NCBI GenBank assembly: GCA_029862935.1
Contig: JAOTWK010000267.1
Span: 1-5,339, forward strand
Source of the DNA: Gemmatimonadota bacterium
GTDB taxonomy: Bacteria; Gemmatimonadota; Gemmatimonadetes; Gemmatimonadales; GWC2-71-9
Direction: 5' to 3'
Length of the DNA stretch: 5,339 nucleotides
Shown: positions 1 to 5,339 of the stretch, in pieces
Numbering within the stretch: the first letter of the stretch is position 1
Layout of the letters: each line of letters opens with the position of its first letter
Made by a program: the position numbers and the translations under genes
The notes under the pieces: model-generated
The model's database searches: none
Seen by the model: the letters and a program-made list of their open reading frames with translations, nothing else
Told to the model about the DNA's origin: nothing

Positions 1-295
1 GGTCACCGTTCATCTGCCCAGTGGCGGCCAGAATGCCAATCGCGACCGGGAGATCGAACGCCGAGCCGTCCTTGCGGACGTCCGCCGGGGCGAGGTTCAC
101 CGTGATCCGTTTCAGGGGAAACACGAAGTCCGAGTTGGCGAGCGCCGCCCCCACCCGTTCCCTACCCTCTTTCACCGCTCCCTGCGGGAGCCCCACGGTC
201 GTGAACGAGGGCAAGCCGTTGGCGATGTCGGTCTCGACGTCGACCAGATAGGCGTCGATGCCGAGGACGGCCGCCGAGCGTACGCGGGCGAGCAT
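1..295 (-). CDS. comM: YifB/ComM-family Mg-chelatase-like AAA+ ATPase, N-terminal part (runs off left edge)
   Basis: The minus strand is open from ATG at 295 to the window edge, giving 98 codons of the N-terminus. The fragment has the signature of the ChlI-type/ribosomal S5 domain-2-like domain that opens this family: the [11 protein letters not shown] segment (residues 27-37), VKE and ERV (41-48), VNLAPAD (66-72) and DLP (81-83). The AAA+ Walker motifs lie beyond the window. Family knowledge: ComM is a hexameric helicase that promotes branch migration during integration of incoming DNA in natural transformation; many bacteria carry it without known competence. The start is supported by AAGGT at 305-301, five bases upstream of the ATG. 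It is divergent from the gene at 441 and functionally unrelated to it as far as can be seen. Family assignment is very secure; the role in this organism is inferred. Confidence 0.93.
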   Translation of the reverse strand, partial: MLARVRSAAVLGIDAYLVDVETDIANGLPSFTTVGLPQGAVKEGRERVGAALANSDFVFPLKRITVNLAPADVRKDGSAFDLPVAIGILAATGQMNGD

Positions 296-440
296 GCTCG
301 ACCTTACTGCATGGCGGGAGGGGTGGTGGTAGGCGATCCGCTGCGGTGCGTGGCGTTGTGTTGCCGAGGCTCCTAGTATTCGGGCCAGCAGCGGGAGTCG
401 GCATAGACCCAGAGGGGGACGTACGAACACGCAACGCGAG
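296..440. other. Divergent intergenic spacer between comM and the TMTC-like gene
   Basis: This 145-base spacer must hold both outward promoters if each gene has its own. On the minus strand AAGGT (305-301) serves comM. On the plus strand TAGTAT at 374-379 resembles a -10 box, but no convincing -35 lies 16-18 bases upstream (TGGCGT at 351-356). The purine-rich AGAGGGGGA at 411-419 is about 21 bases before the GTG at 441, too far for a normal Shine-Dalgarno pairing. No hairpin, repeat or RNA gene is evident. Confidence 0.5.
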
Positions 441-2309
441 GTGAGCACCGCAACGCCGGGAGTCCGCACCGGGCTCCGAGACGTTACGGGATGGACGGAA
501 CGGCAGGCGTTCTGGGAGGCCGTCATTCTCCTCCTCGCCATCGGTCTCTACGCCCACACCGTAGGGTTCGGCTGGGTGTACGACGACGAGATCGAGGTGG
601 TGGCGAACGTGCATATCCGCTCGCTCGCCTCAATCCCGGAGATGTTCACCACCACGGCCTGGGCCGGCGCCGGTGTCGAGACCTACCTGTACCGCCCGCT
701 TCCCCTGGTGACATACGCCGTCAACCACGCGCTCTTCGGACTGGCTCCGTGGAGCTACCACCTGGTGAACGTGCTGCTGCACGCGCTCGCGTCCGTACTC
801 GTGTTTCGCCTGGCCCGGAGTTGGCGGCTCTCGATAACGGTGGCCGGGATTGGCGCGGCGCTTTTCGCGGTGCACCCGATTCACGTCGAGGTGGTGGCCA
901 GCGTGGCCGGTCGCAAGGATCTCCTGGCTGCCGCCCTCACGCTCGCCATGGTGCTCTCCCACCGGTCGGCCGTAACGCGGGGCGGGGCATGGAGAGTTGC
1001 GCTGCCGATCCTTGCCTACGGCGGCGCGCTACTGTCAAAGGAAGTCGGGGCGGTTGGTATTCTCCTGGTCCTGGCGCAGGATTGGCTGGTGCCTGCGGAC
1101 GAGCACGGGCGATCACCCGAGCGAGGCCGACGGCTGCTGGGCTTGTACCTCGCGTACGTGCTCGTGCTGCTTGCCTATCTGCTCGTGCGCCTGGCGGTGG
1201 CCGGCGGGATCGGCGTGCCCACGCATTTCATCGACAACCCACTCGTCGCGATTCCCCTCGGTCAACGGGTAGGCACCGCTCTCGTGGTCGTGGCGTACGG
1301 CCTGCAGCTCCTCGTCGCGCCGTTCCCGCTCTCACCGGACTACTCCCACGATGCGATCCCGCTGGTCCAGTCGCTCACTGATTGGCGGCTCATCGCGGCC
1401 GTCGCAGTCATGGCATTCGTCGTCTCGGGACTCGCACAGCGCCGAGTTCGAGCGACCATCCTCCCGCTCGCGGTCCTGTGGTACGCGCTGGCCCTGCTCC
1501 CGTCCTCGAACCTCCCCTTCACCGTCGGAACGGTGTTCGGTGAGCGTCTCTTGTACTTGCCGAGCGTGGCGTTCTGCGTCGCAGTGGCCTGGGCACTGGT
1601 GACGTCCTCCGGTCGGTACCGACCGGCATCGATTGTCCTCACCGCCGCAATCGTCGTGGCCCTGGCCGTGCAGGCGGTCCGCTACTCGGCTGCCTGGACC
1701 GACAACCTCACCCTGTTTCAATGGGCCACGGCCAGCGTGCCGCGCTCGTCCAAGGCGCACCACAAGCTCGGCGAGTCCTACTATCGCGCCGGATCGCTCG
1801 GCCCGGCCGTGGCGTCGCTCCGCCGCGCGCTCCAGATCGCCCCCGAGAATGAATTCGCCCGGGAAACCATTACCACCGTCGCCCAGTACATCGGCGAGCT
1901 ATACGGCAGCGATGGTCTCTCCGGGGCGGCTCCGCCCGAGGCCGATGCGGAAATCCTGTACGTCTTGGGCCAGATGAGCCGGCAACGCGGGCAGATGGAC
2001 GATGCCCGCCGCTTCTGGGAGGCAGCGGTGGAGCGCGACACCACGCACGCAGAGAGCCTGGCGGACCTCGGTGTGCTCTACCTCTCGCGCTCGGATACCG
2101 CTCGTGCGGTCGAGTACCTGGATCGGGCCACGCGGCGGCAGCCCGACCTCGCGAGCCCCTGGTTCAATCTCGCCCGCCTCCACCTCGCGCGCGGCGATCG
2201 CCGGCAGGCGCGCACGGCATTGCAGCGGTTCGTAGACCTCGCCGACCGAAACTACGCGAGCGAGGTAGCATGGGCTCGGTCTGCGCTCACCGCACTGCAC
2301 CGGCCATGA
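441..2309 (+). CDS. TMTC-like (DUF1736) GT-C membrane glycosyltransferase with C-terminal TPR repeats
   Basis: This 622-residue inner-membrane protein has about 9-11 predicted membrane segments across residues 23-413, followed by a soluble TPR region. It matches the TMTC/DUF1736 pattern: an acidic YDDE (47-50) in the first non-cytoplasmic loop, the usual metal/donor site of GT-C enzymes; YRPLPLVTY (84-92); [16 protein letters not shown] (145-160); LSKEVG (198-203); FIDNPL (263-268); and SNLPF with GERLLYLPS (356-375). TPR-like helical pairs lie at about 434-470, 501-535, 536-570 and 571-604. Animal TMTC proteins O-mannosylate cadherins from dolichol-phosphate-mannose; bacterial members are largely uncharacterised, so transfer from a polyprenyl-phosphate sugar to a protein or glycan outside the cytoplasm is inference. 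The GTG start at 441 is the only usual start before the first membrane helix (next in-frame ATG is residue 68, beyond YDDE), but it lacks a good Shine-Dalgarno. DUF1207 follows on the same strand. Confidence 0.85.
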   Translation: MSTATPGVRTGLRDVTGWTERQAFWEAVILLLAIGLYAHTVGFGWVYDDEIEVVANVHIRSLASIPEMFTTTAWAGAGVETYLYRPLPLVTYAVNHALFGLAPWSYHLVNVLLHALASVLVFRLARSWRLSITVAGIGAALFAVHPIHVEVVASVAGRKDLLAAALTLAMVLSHRSAVTRGGAWRVALPILAYGGALLSKEVGAVGILLVLAQDWLVPADEHGRSPERGRRLLGLYLAYVLVLLAYLLVRLAVAGGIGVPTHFIDNPLVAIPLGQRVGTALVVVAYGLQLLVAPFPLSPDYSHDAIPLVQSLTDWRLIAAVAVMAFVVSGLAQRRVRATILPLAVLWYALALLPSSNLPFTVGTVFGERLLYLPSVAFCVAVAWALVTSSGRYRPASIVLTAAIVVALAVQAVRYSAAWTDNLTLFQWATASVPRSSKAHHKLGESYYRAGSLGPAVASLRRALQIAPENEFARETITTVAQYIGELYGSDGLSGAAPPEADAEILYVLGQMSRQRGQMDDARRFWEAAVERDTTHAESLADLGVLYLSRSDTARAVEYLDRATRRQPDLASPWFNLARLHLARGDRRQARTALQRFVDLADRNYASEVAWARSALTALHRP

Positions 2310-2329
2310 GCCGATCGGCACCGTGTGCA
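2296..2329 (+). other. Weak hairpin at the stop codon of the TMTC-like gene; rest of the 110-base spacer
   Basis: TGCACCGG at 2296-2303 can pair with CCGTGTGCA at 2321-2329 with one bulged base, and the loop contains a perfect ten-base palindrome, GCCGATCGGC (2310-2319), directly after the TGA. No T-run follows, so it is not a convincing intrinsic terminator and read-through into the DUF1207 gene is possible. The rest of the spacer up to 2419 shows no promoter that I trust. It does contain a short open frame from ATG 2336 that ends at TAG 2414-2416, in the same frame as the DUF1207 gene. Confidence 0.25.
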
Positions 2330-2419
2330 GGCGACATGGCACCCCTGGGGATTGGGCCGCCACCATTGTGTCGCGTGAGCCGACCCAGATGTGTCGTCCC
2401 ACGCGCGATTCGCTAGGCC

Positions 2420-3241
2420 ATGGCGCCCGTGCTGATCTCATCAACACCACCCGGTCTCCTGCTCGGACAGGACTCCCCCCGGCTGTTCCCGGACCGAGCC
2501 CTGCTGCCCGCCCTGTTCTCCGGACCTCGCGATCCGGTCGCGAAGGCCGAGCTGGTCTTCGTCACCGACAACCCCAACGCGTTTGGCGATGGGGTCGAGG
2601 CTGAGCTGTCACTCGGGATCGGGCTCCCGATGCTGCGCCTCGCTGGTCACGCGACCAGCGACGCGGTGGTGCTCGGCATCGAGGGGGCCGCATTTGCGAG
2701 GTTCGGCCTGCAGCTCACCGAGCGCGAGATGATCGCCACCGATTGGGTGTTCGCCGTGCCCCTGGTGTGGCATCGCGGCCACCACTGGCTTCGGCTCCGT
2801 TACTATCACACCAGCAGCCACCTCGGTGACGAGTACGCCCGCCACTTCGACGTCGAGGGTATGAACTTCGCTCGCGATGCCGTGGACGCGCTCCTGTTTA
2901 CTCAGCTCTTTCCGATAGCAGGAGCGTACGCCGGGGCGCGGTGGGCCTATAGCGTCCATCCCGAGGACTCGGGGCGGTGGACGCTGCGCGCGGGCATGCA
3001 GCTTGGCCACTCCGAGGGCACCCGCGCGCTGCTCCCCTACGGCACCGCCGATGTGGAAATCGAAGACGATACCGACTGGACCCCCCTGGTGAGTCTACAG
3101 GCTGGCGTGTGGCTTCCCGAGGTTGGCGGACGCCGCGCCCTGCGATTCGGGGTGGGCCTCCTGACTGGGCCGTCGCCCTTGGGGCAGTTCCGGAGCGAGC
3201 GGACCGCGCAGGTCACCATCGGAGTGTCAGGGAGCATCTGA
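2420..3241 (+). CDS. DUF1207 family protein, probable outer-membrane beta-barrel
   Basis: The product is 273 residues. Family hallmarks are LFPDRALLPALFSGPRDP (22-39), which opens the conserved domain; TDWVFAVPL (107-115); the diagnostic HTSSHLGDEY (120-129); NFARDAV (149-155); and the ending GPSPLGQF (250-257) followed by a final amphipathic beta-strand. Alternating hydrophobic and polar segments with many aromatics suggest a barrel or surface-exposed beta protein. No biochemical function is established for the family as far as I know. The ATG at 2420 is forced, because an in-frame TAG sits at 2414-2416. It has no good Shine-Dalgarno, and the first 20 residues are a poor signal peptide: no basic n-region and only a short apolar stretch. 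That is odd for a protein expected in the envelope. It converges with the lipoprotein gene at 3250, leaving 8 bases between the stops. Confidence 0.8.
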   Translation: MAPVLISSTPPGLLLGQDSPRLFPDRALLPALFSGPRDPVAKAELVFVTDNPNAFGDGVEAELSLGIGLPMLRLAGHATSDAVVLGIEGAAFARFGLQLTEREMIATDWVFAVPLVWHRGHHWLRLRYYHTSSHLGDEYARHFDVEGMNFARDAVDALLFTQLFPIAGAYAGARWAYSVHPEDSGRWTLRAGMQLGHSEGTRALLPYGTADVEIEDDTDWTPLVSLQAGVWLPEVGGRRALRFGVGLLTGPSPLGQFRSERTAQVTIGVSGSI

Positions 3242-3242
3242 G

Positions 3243-3269
3243 CGGGAGGCTACTTCGCGATCCCTCCCG
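3243..3269. terminator. GC-rich hairpin across the convergent gene ends, possible bidirectional terminator
   Basis: CGGGAGG (3243-3249) pairs perfectly with CCTCCCG (3263-3269) around a 13-base loop. It begins just after the DUF1207 TGA, and the loop holds the TAG stop of the lipoprotein gene, so it would form in transcripts from both strands. Neither side is followed by a T-run, so intrinsic termination would be weak. It could instead protect mRNA 3' ends. The inverted repeat itself is directly visible; its function is inferred. Confidence 0.35.
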
Positions 3270-3777
3270 GCAGAAGGCGGGCCGAGTCGCTTGGGGTCGT
3301 CTGAGGGTGGGGTGCAGGTGGTGGATCACAGTCGGGCCAGGATTGGTGCTCGTAGGTGATGACCCACCGTCCGTCTTGCCTGACCAGCACCCGCGTCCAG
3401 AACAGCGCCGGGGCTTTCGTGGAGCTGCCGCGCTGGAGCGCCACGGCTGCCGCTGGCGACAGGGCCTGAACCGCGACTACCCGCTGTTCGAAGGTCGCCC
3501 CTCGTCCCGGACCGTACGTGGGAACCACGACCTGCTTGAACCTGGCACCTCCGGTGACCGCGCTCGTGCACCCCAAGAACAGGAATTCCGGGGCATCGGT
3601 GTAGAAGGCGGCCACACGCTCGGGTTCATGATCGTTGATGGCCTCCGTGAGCTCGTTCAGGGTGGCCGTCACCTCGCTCGTCACGGCTCGGCGCTCGGCC
3701 TCGGTGAAGGAGGGTGCGGGCCTGCAGGCGCCGAAGAGAAAGGCAACCGGGAGGATACACATCACACGTGCGAACAT
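3250..3777 (-). CDS. NTF2-like (SnoaL/DUF4440-type) lipoprotein
   Basis: The product is 175 residues from the ATG at 3777. The first 17 residues form a lipoprotein-type signal peptide (a basic residue at 4, then an apolar core) ending in LFGA before Cys18, an acceptable though not consensus lipobox. The remainder has the NTF2-like cone layout: a long helix with FTEAERRAVTSEV (24-36), a second helix with NDHEPERVAAFYTDAPEF (48-65), then strands, closing with FWTRVLVRQDGRWVITYEHQSW (127-148 region), the typical final strand pair. A Pro/Ser-rich tail follows. Such domains range from ketosteroid-isomerase-like enzymes to simple ligand-binding modules; no catalytic set is evident, so function is unknown. 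The same frame stays open to an ATG at 3894, but that start lies in the loop of a terminator hairpin and would bury the signal peptide, so 3777 is preferred. GAAG about ten bases upstream is a weak Shine-Dalgarno. Confidence 0.78.
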   Translation of the reverse strand: MFARVMCILPVAFLFGACRPAPSFTEAERRAVTSEVTATLNELTEAINDHEPERVAAFYTDAPEFLFLGCTSAVTGGARFKQVVVPTYGPGRGATFEQRVVAVQALSPAAAVALQRGSSTKAPALFWTRVLVRQDGRWVITYEHQSWPDCDPPPAPHPQTTPSDSARLLPGGIAK

Positions 3778-3867
3778 GGTCGGATCTTCATGGCAGAGGT
3801 CGTTGACGGGATCGAGGCCCCGAGGCTTCGCGCATCCGCGCGCTGAAAGGAAAGTAAGCGATCCCCC

Positions 3868-3910
3868 AGAAAACAGGCACCTGCCCCGGATCACTCCGGG
3901 ACAGGCGCCT
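3868..3910 (-). terminator. Intrinsic terminator of the cytochrome gene
   Basis: Read on the minus strand, a 16-base-pair stem (3910-3895 with 3890-3875) closes over a GTGA tetraloop (3894-3891), which is a GNRA-type loop in RNA. The two imperfect positions become G-U wobbles only in the minus-strand transcript; on the plus strand they would be A-C and C-A mismatches. The stem is followed by G, then TTTT, C, T (3874-3868). Strand asymmetry plus the T-run point to termination of the gene whose stop is at 3935. It also separates that gene from the lipoprotein gene downstream. Confidence 0.75.
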
Positions 3911-3918
3911 ACTACGAG

Positions 3919-3934
3919 CGTCGAGCGCTCGACG
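3919..3934. repeat. Perfect 16-base palindrome directly after the cytochrome stop codon
   Basis: CGTCGAGCGCTCGACG equals its own reverse complement. It abuts the TAA stop (3937-3935) of the cytochrome gene and precedes the main terminator by eight bases. In RNA it could fold as a six-base-pair stem with a GCGC loop, perhaps a helper hairpin. As DNA it could be a dimeric protein site, although its position behind a stop codon makes that less likely. Confidence 0.5.
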
Positions 3935-5119
3935 TTACGGCAGGGCCTGGACCGCCTCGATGGTGTTGGTCAACACCGACCGAGCGTACGCCGGGTTGTG
4001 GAGCCCAAGGCTGCGATCCCACGCGAACATGGCCCAGTTGGCCATGGCCGTGGCGAGGGTCGCATTGTACGTGCCCGTGTTGGCGTAGTATTCCAGGTCG
4101 TGGATCGTGTAGCCAGGACTATACAGCTGCTTGATACCCTTGTCGACCAAAAGCGTGTCCAGCCGCATGAGCAGCGGCAGGATCTGCCCCGGGACGTTGC
4201 CGAGTGACGTGAAGTCGACGATGCCACCGTTGTGACACCCTGAGAGGTTGCATCCGGCCACGTTCTCTTCCGTGGACCCGTTGGCATGGAGGGCCACGTT
4301 CCACGTATGGCCGCCCAACTCAATATCGGTAGCCAAGGCCATGTGGCATGTGGCGCACATCTTCGCGTTCGTGGCCACGTTCCCGTGTGACGTCGGTCCG
4401 CCGTTGACGGTCATCGAGCCGGTGAACTCGTAGGCGCCGCTTCCGGCAATTACCTGTCCCTGCGTTCCGTAGTGGAAGCCGTAACGGGTGGAACTGATCC
4501 TTACGTCGGGACCGCCGAGTTGCGGCAACGAGTCGATGCCACCACCAACGCGTTCCCTCAGCGGCCGAGCCTGGTGGCACCTGGCACACAGGTTACCCGC
4601 CGCCGCACCGTAGTCGGCTGTTTGGCGAGTACCGGTCGCGAAATCCTCGTTGTACAGGGCGAAGGGCGTCGTGGCCGTAAAGGCGTAGTCAGCATCCGTG
4701 TACGTGGTGTGGATCTGGTGACACGTGCGGCAGTTGATGTACACCGGATCCGCGATGGGCGATACCACTCCGTAGGCGTCCGTCGTCACCCGCTCGAGGA
4801 ATCCCTGGTGAGAGTGGCAGCTGCCGCAGCTGCCGCTGTTATACAGGTGCTCGCCCGTCCGGTGTATGGACACCGCGTATTGGAGCTGCTTCGCGAACAG
4901 CGTGACATCACTCACGTGGCACTGCGTGCAGTTCTCGTTTGCGTCCTGACCTGCCGGTCCGGTTGGACCGGCTGGGCCTGCTGGGCCCTGGGGGCCTGCT
5001 GGTCCCTGGGCTCCGTCTGCTCCGGCGGTGCCCGCCGGTCCAGCTGGTCCCTCACACGCGGCCAGGGTGGCCACACACGCGAGGGCGACCAGGAGCGAAC
5101 CAAATCTCTTGATCATCAT
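3935..5119 (-). CDS. Collagen-stalk hexaheme c-type cytochrome lipoprotein
   Basis: The product is 394 residues. It starts with a lipoprotein signal (MMIKRFGSLL, apolar core, lipobox LAAC, lipidated Cys22). Twelve uninterrupted Gly-X-Y triplets follow (24-59). The heme domain has CTQCH (64-68), CGSCH (98-102), CRTCH (130-134), CARCH (178-182), CATCH (255-259) and a CX4CH site, CNLSGCH (290-296). Ten further His residues (86, 91, 104, 137, 216, 245, 271, 278, 340, 374) could give bis-His ligation. FHYGTQG (215-221) and DRSLGLHNPAYA (368-379) resemble segments recurrent in multiheme cytochromes, from memory. There is no CXXCK, which argues against NrfA nitrite reductase. It is likely a periplasmic or outer-surface electron carrier; partner and substrate are unknown. 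The start is ATG at 5119 or the adjacent in-frame ATG at 5116. It appears monocistronic, with a terminator behind it. Confidence 0.9.
   Translation of the reverse strand: MMIKRFGSLLVALACVATLAACEGPAGPAGTAGADGAQGPAGPQGPAGPAGPTGPAGQDANENCTQCHVSDVTLFAKQLQYAVSIHRTGEHLYNSGSCGSCHSHQGFLERVTTDAYGVVSPIADPVYINCRTCHQIHTTYTDADYAFTATTPFALYNEDFATGTRQTADYGAAAGNLCARCHQARPLRERVGGGIDSLPQLGGPDVRISSTRYGFHYGTQGQVIAGSGAYEFTGSMTVNGGPTSHGNVATNAKMCATCHMALATDIELGGHTWNVALHANGSTEENVAGCNLSGCHNGGIVDFTSLGNVPGQILPLLMRLDTLLVDKGIKQLYSPGYTIHDLEYYANTGTYNATLATAMANWAMFAWDRSLGLHNPAYARSVLTNTIEAVQALP
4943..5050 (-). repeat. Collagen-like Gly-X-Y coding repeat (12 triplets)
   Basis: The stretch encodes residues 24-59 of the cytochrome as 12 consecutive Gly-X-Y triplets, mostly GPA, with GPQ, GPT, GTA, GAD, GAQ and GQD. 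At DNA level it is an imperfect nine-base periodicity rich in GGNCC. Gly-Pro-rich triplets of this kind form trimeric triple helices in bacterial collagen-like proteins. Twelve triplets is short and would make a stalk of roughly 10 nm using the usual rise of about 0.29 nm per residue. An unstructured spacer is the alternative. Confidence 0.9.
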
Positions 5120-5133
5120 TCCCCCCTACCTTT
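5120..5133 (-). promoter_or_regulatory. Ribosome binding site of the cytochrome gene
   Basis: Read on the minus strand, AAAGGT (5133-5128) lies eight bases before the ATG at 5119, and a G-run (5126-5121) lies one base before that ATG and four before the second ATG at 5116. The AAAGGT match favours 5119; the G-run would suit 5116. Translation should be efficient with either start. Confidence 0.55.
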
Positions 5134-5193
5134 CCCCTATTGGTAATGATCGATCCGCCACAGGCCGCCGAAGACATGAGCGGCGAACAACGG

Positions 5194-5221
5194 ATCTTAG
5201 CAAGGCCGTAACTACTGTGAA
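5194..5221 (-). promoter_or_regulatory. Candidate sigma-70-type promoter of the cytochrome gene
   Basis: On the minus strand TTCACA (5221-5216, five of six matches to the -35 consensus) is separated by 16 bases from TAAGAT (5199-5194, four of six matches to the -10). Transcription would begin near 5187, giving a leader of about 68 bases. It is the best pair I found in the upstream region. GC-rich phyla often deviate from the E. coli consensus, so confidence is limited. Confidence 0.4.
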
Positions 5222-5339
5222 ACGTCGCAATTCTGGAGTGAATGAAGGTTCATCACCGGGGATTAAGGAAGCGTGAAGAATTGAGTAATCGTGACCTACC
5301 CCACACGCCGAGCCCGATCCCGTCTTATACCTGACTCTT
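5222..5339. other. Non-coding DNA upstream of the cytochrome promoter
   Basis: This stretch is richer in A and T than the coding DNA and has no plausible gene. It contains an inverted repeat, ATGAA-GG-TTCAT (5242-5253), about 20 bases upstream of the candidate -35, which could be an operator half-site pair. GTATAAG on the minus strand (5329-5323) resembles a -10 box, but its -35 would lie beyond the window, so it cannot be judged. No tRNA-like fold is seen. Confidence 0.4.

Noticed and set aside
374..379. TAGTAT as the -10 box of the TMTC-like gene
   Set aside because: No acceptable -35 at normal spacing, and such hexamers are frequent by chance.
162..614. Minus-strand open frame of 150 codons across the comM/TMTC spacer
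   Set aside because: It overlaps the coding part of both flanking genes in wrong frames and is Arg/Pro-rich with no recognisable motif.
1899..2450. Minus-strand open frame of 183 codons opposite the TPR region
   Set aside because: It is a shadow of the TMTC-like gene, with no start signal and no domain.
2977..3846. Plus-strand open frame of 289 codons
   Set aside because: It overlaps the end of DUF1207 out of frame and then runs antisense through the lipoprotein gene; composition is Arg/Gly-rich without domains, typical of a GC-rich shadow frame.
3778..3894. N-terminal extension of the NTF2-like lipoprotein to the ATG at 3894 (39 extra residues)
   Set aside because: The start lies in the loop of the cytochrome terminator, the extra residues look random, and they would place a clear lipoprotein signal peptide in the interior.
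3935..5119. Reading the cytochrome as NrfA nitrite reductase or a decaheme OmcA/MtrC protein
   Set aside because: There is no CXXCK site, and only six heme sites in under 400 residues, too few for the decaheme family.
4472..5146. Plus-strand open frame of 224 codons opposite the cytochrome
   Set aside because: It is the antisense of the collagen and heme coding region; the minus strand has all the motifs, a signal peptide, a ribosome binding site and a terminator.
5260..5339. Possible tRNA or CRISPR repeat at the right edge
   Set aside because: No cloverleaf pairing, no T-loop consensus and no repeated unit is visible.

Overview
The window is GC-rich coding DNA from a Gram-negative bacterium. 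Two proteins carry lipoprotein signals, one protein is a predicted outer-membrane barrel, and one is a periplasmic or surface multiheme cytochrome. The mix (an animal-TMTC-like glycosyltransferase with TPRs, a DUF1207 protein, and a collagen-stalk multiheme lipoprotein) would fit Gemmatimonadota or a similar soil or sediment phylum. That placement is an inference from style of content; no marker gene in the window settles it.

Layout, left to right. (1) Positions 1-295, minus strand: the N-terminal 98 codons of a YifB/ComM-family AAA+ ATPase that runs off the left edge. (2) A 145-base divergent spacer. (3) Positions 441-2309, plus strand: a 622-residue polytopic membrane protein with C-terminal TPRs, of the TMTC / DUF1736 GT-C glycosyltransferase type. 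(4) Positions 2420-3241, plus strand: a DUF1207 protein, probably an outer-membrane beta-barrel, with a poor N-terminus. (5) Positions 3250-3777, minus strand: a small NTF2-like (SnoaL/DUF4440-type) lipoprotein that converges on the DUF1207 gene with an 8-base gap. (6) Positions 3778-3934: a non-coding spacer holding a strong intrinsic terminator and a perfect palindrome. (7) Positions 3935-5119, minus strand: a six-heme c-type cytochrome lipoprotein with a collagen-like Gly-X-Y stalk between the lipid anchor and the first heme. (8) Positions 5120-5339: its leader, with a candidate promoter and a good ribosome binding site.

The genes do not form one operon. The cytochrome is probably monocistronic, since it has its own promoter candidate and ends in a terminator before the NTF2-like gene. 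The TMTC-like and DUF1207 genes are co-oriented, 110 bases apart, and may or may not be co-transcribed. The most interesting item is the cytochrome: a lipid anchor, a potential triple-helical stalk and a five-CXXCH plus one-CX4CH heme domain in a single chain suggest a trimeric electron-transfer protein held off the membrane. The individual parts are known, so the claim concerns the combination. No CRISPR array, tRNA, rRNA or insertion sequence is visible.
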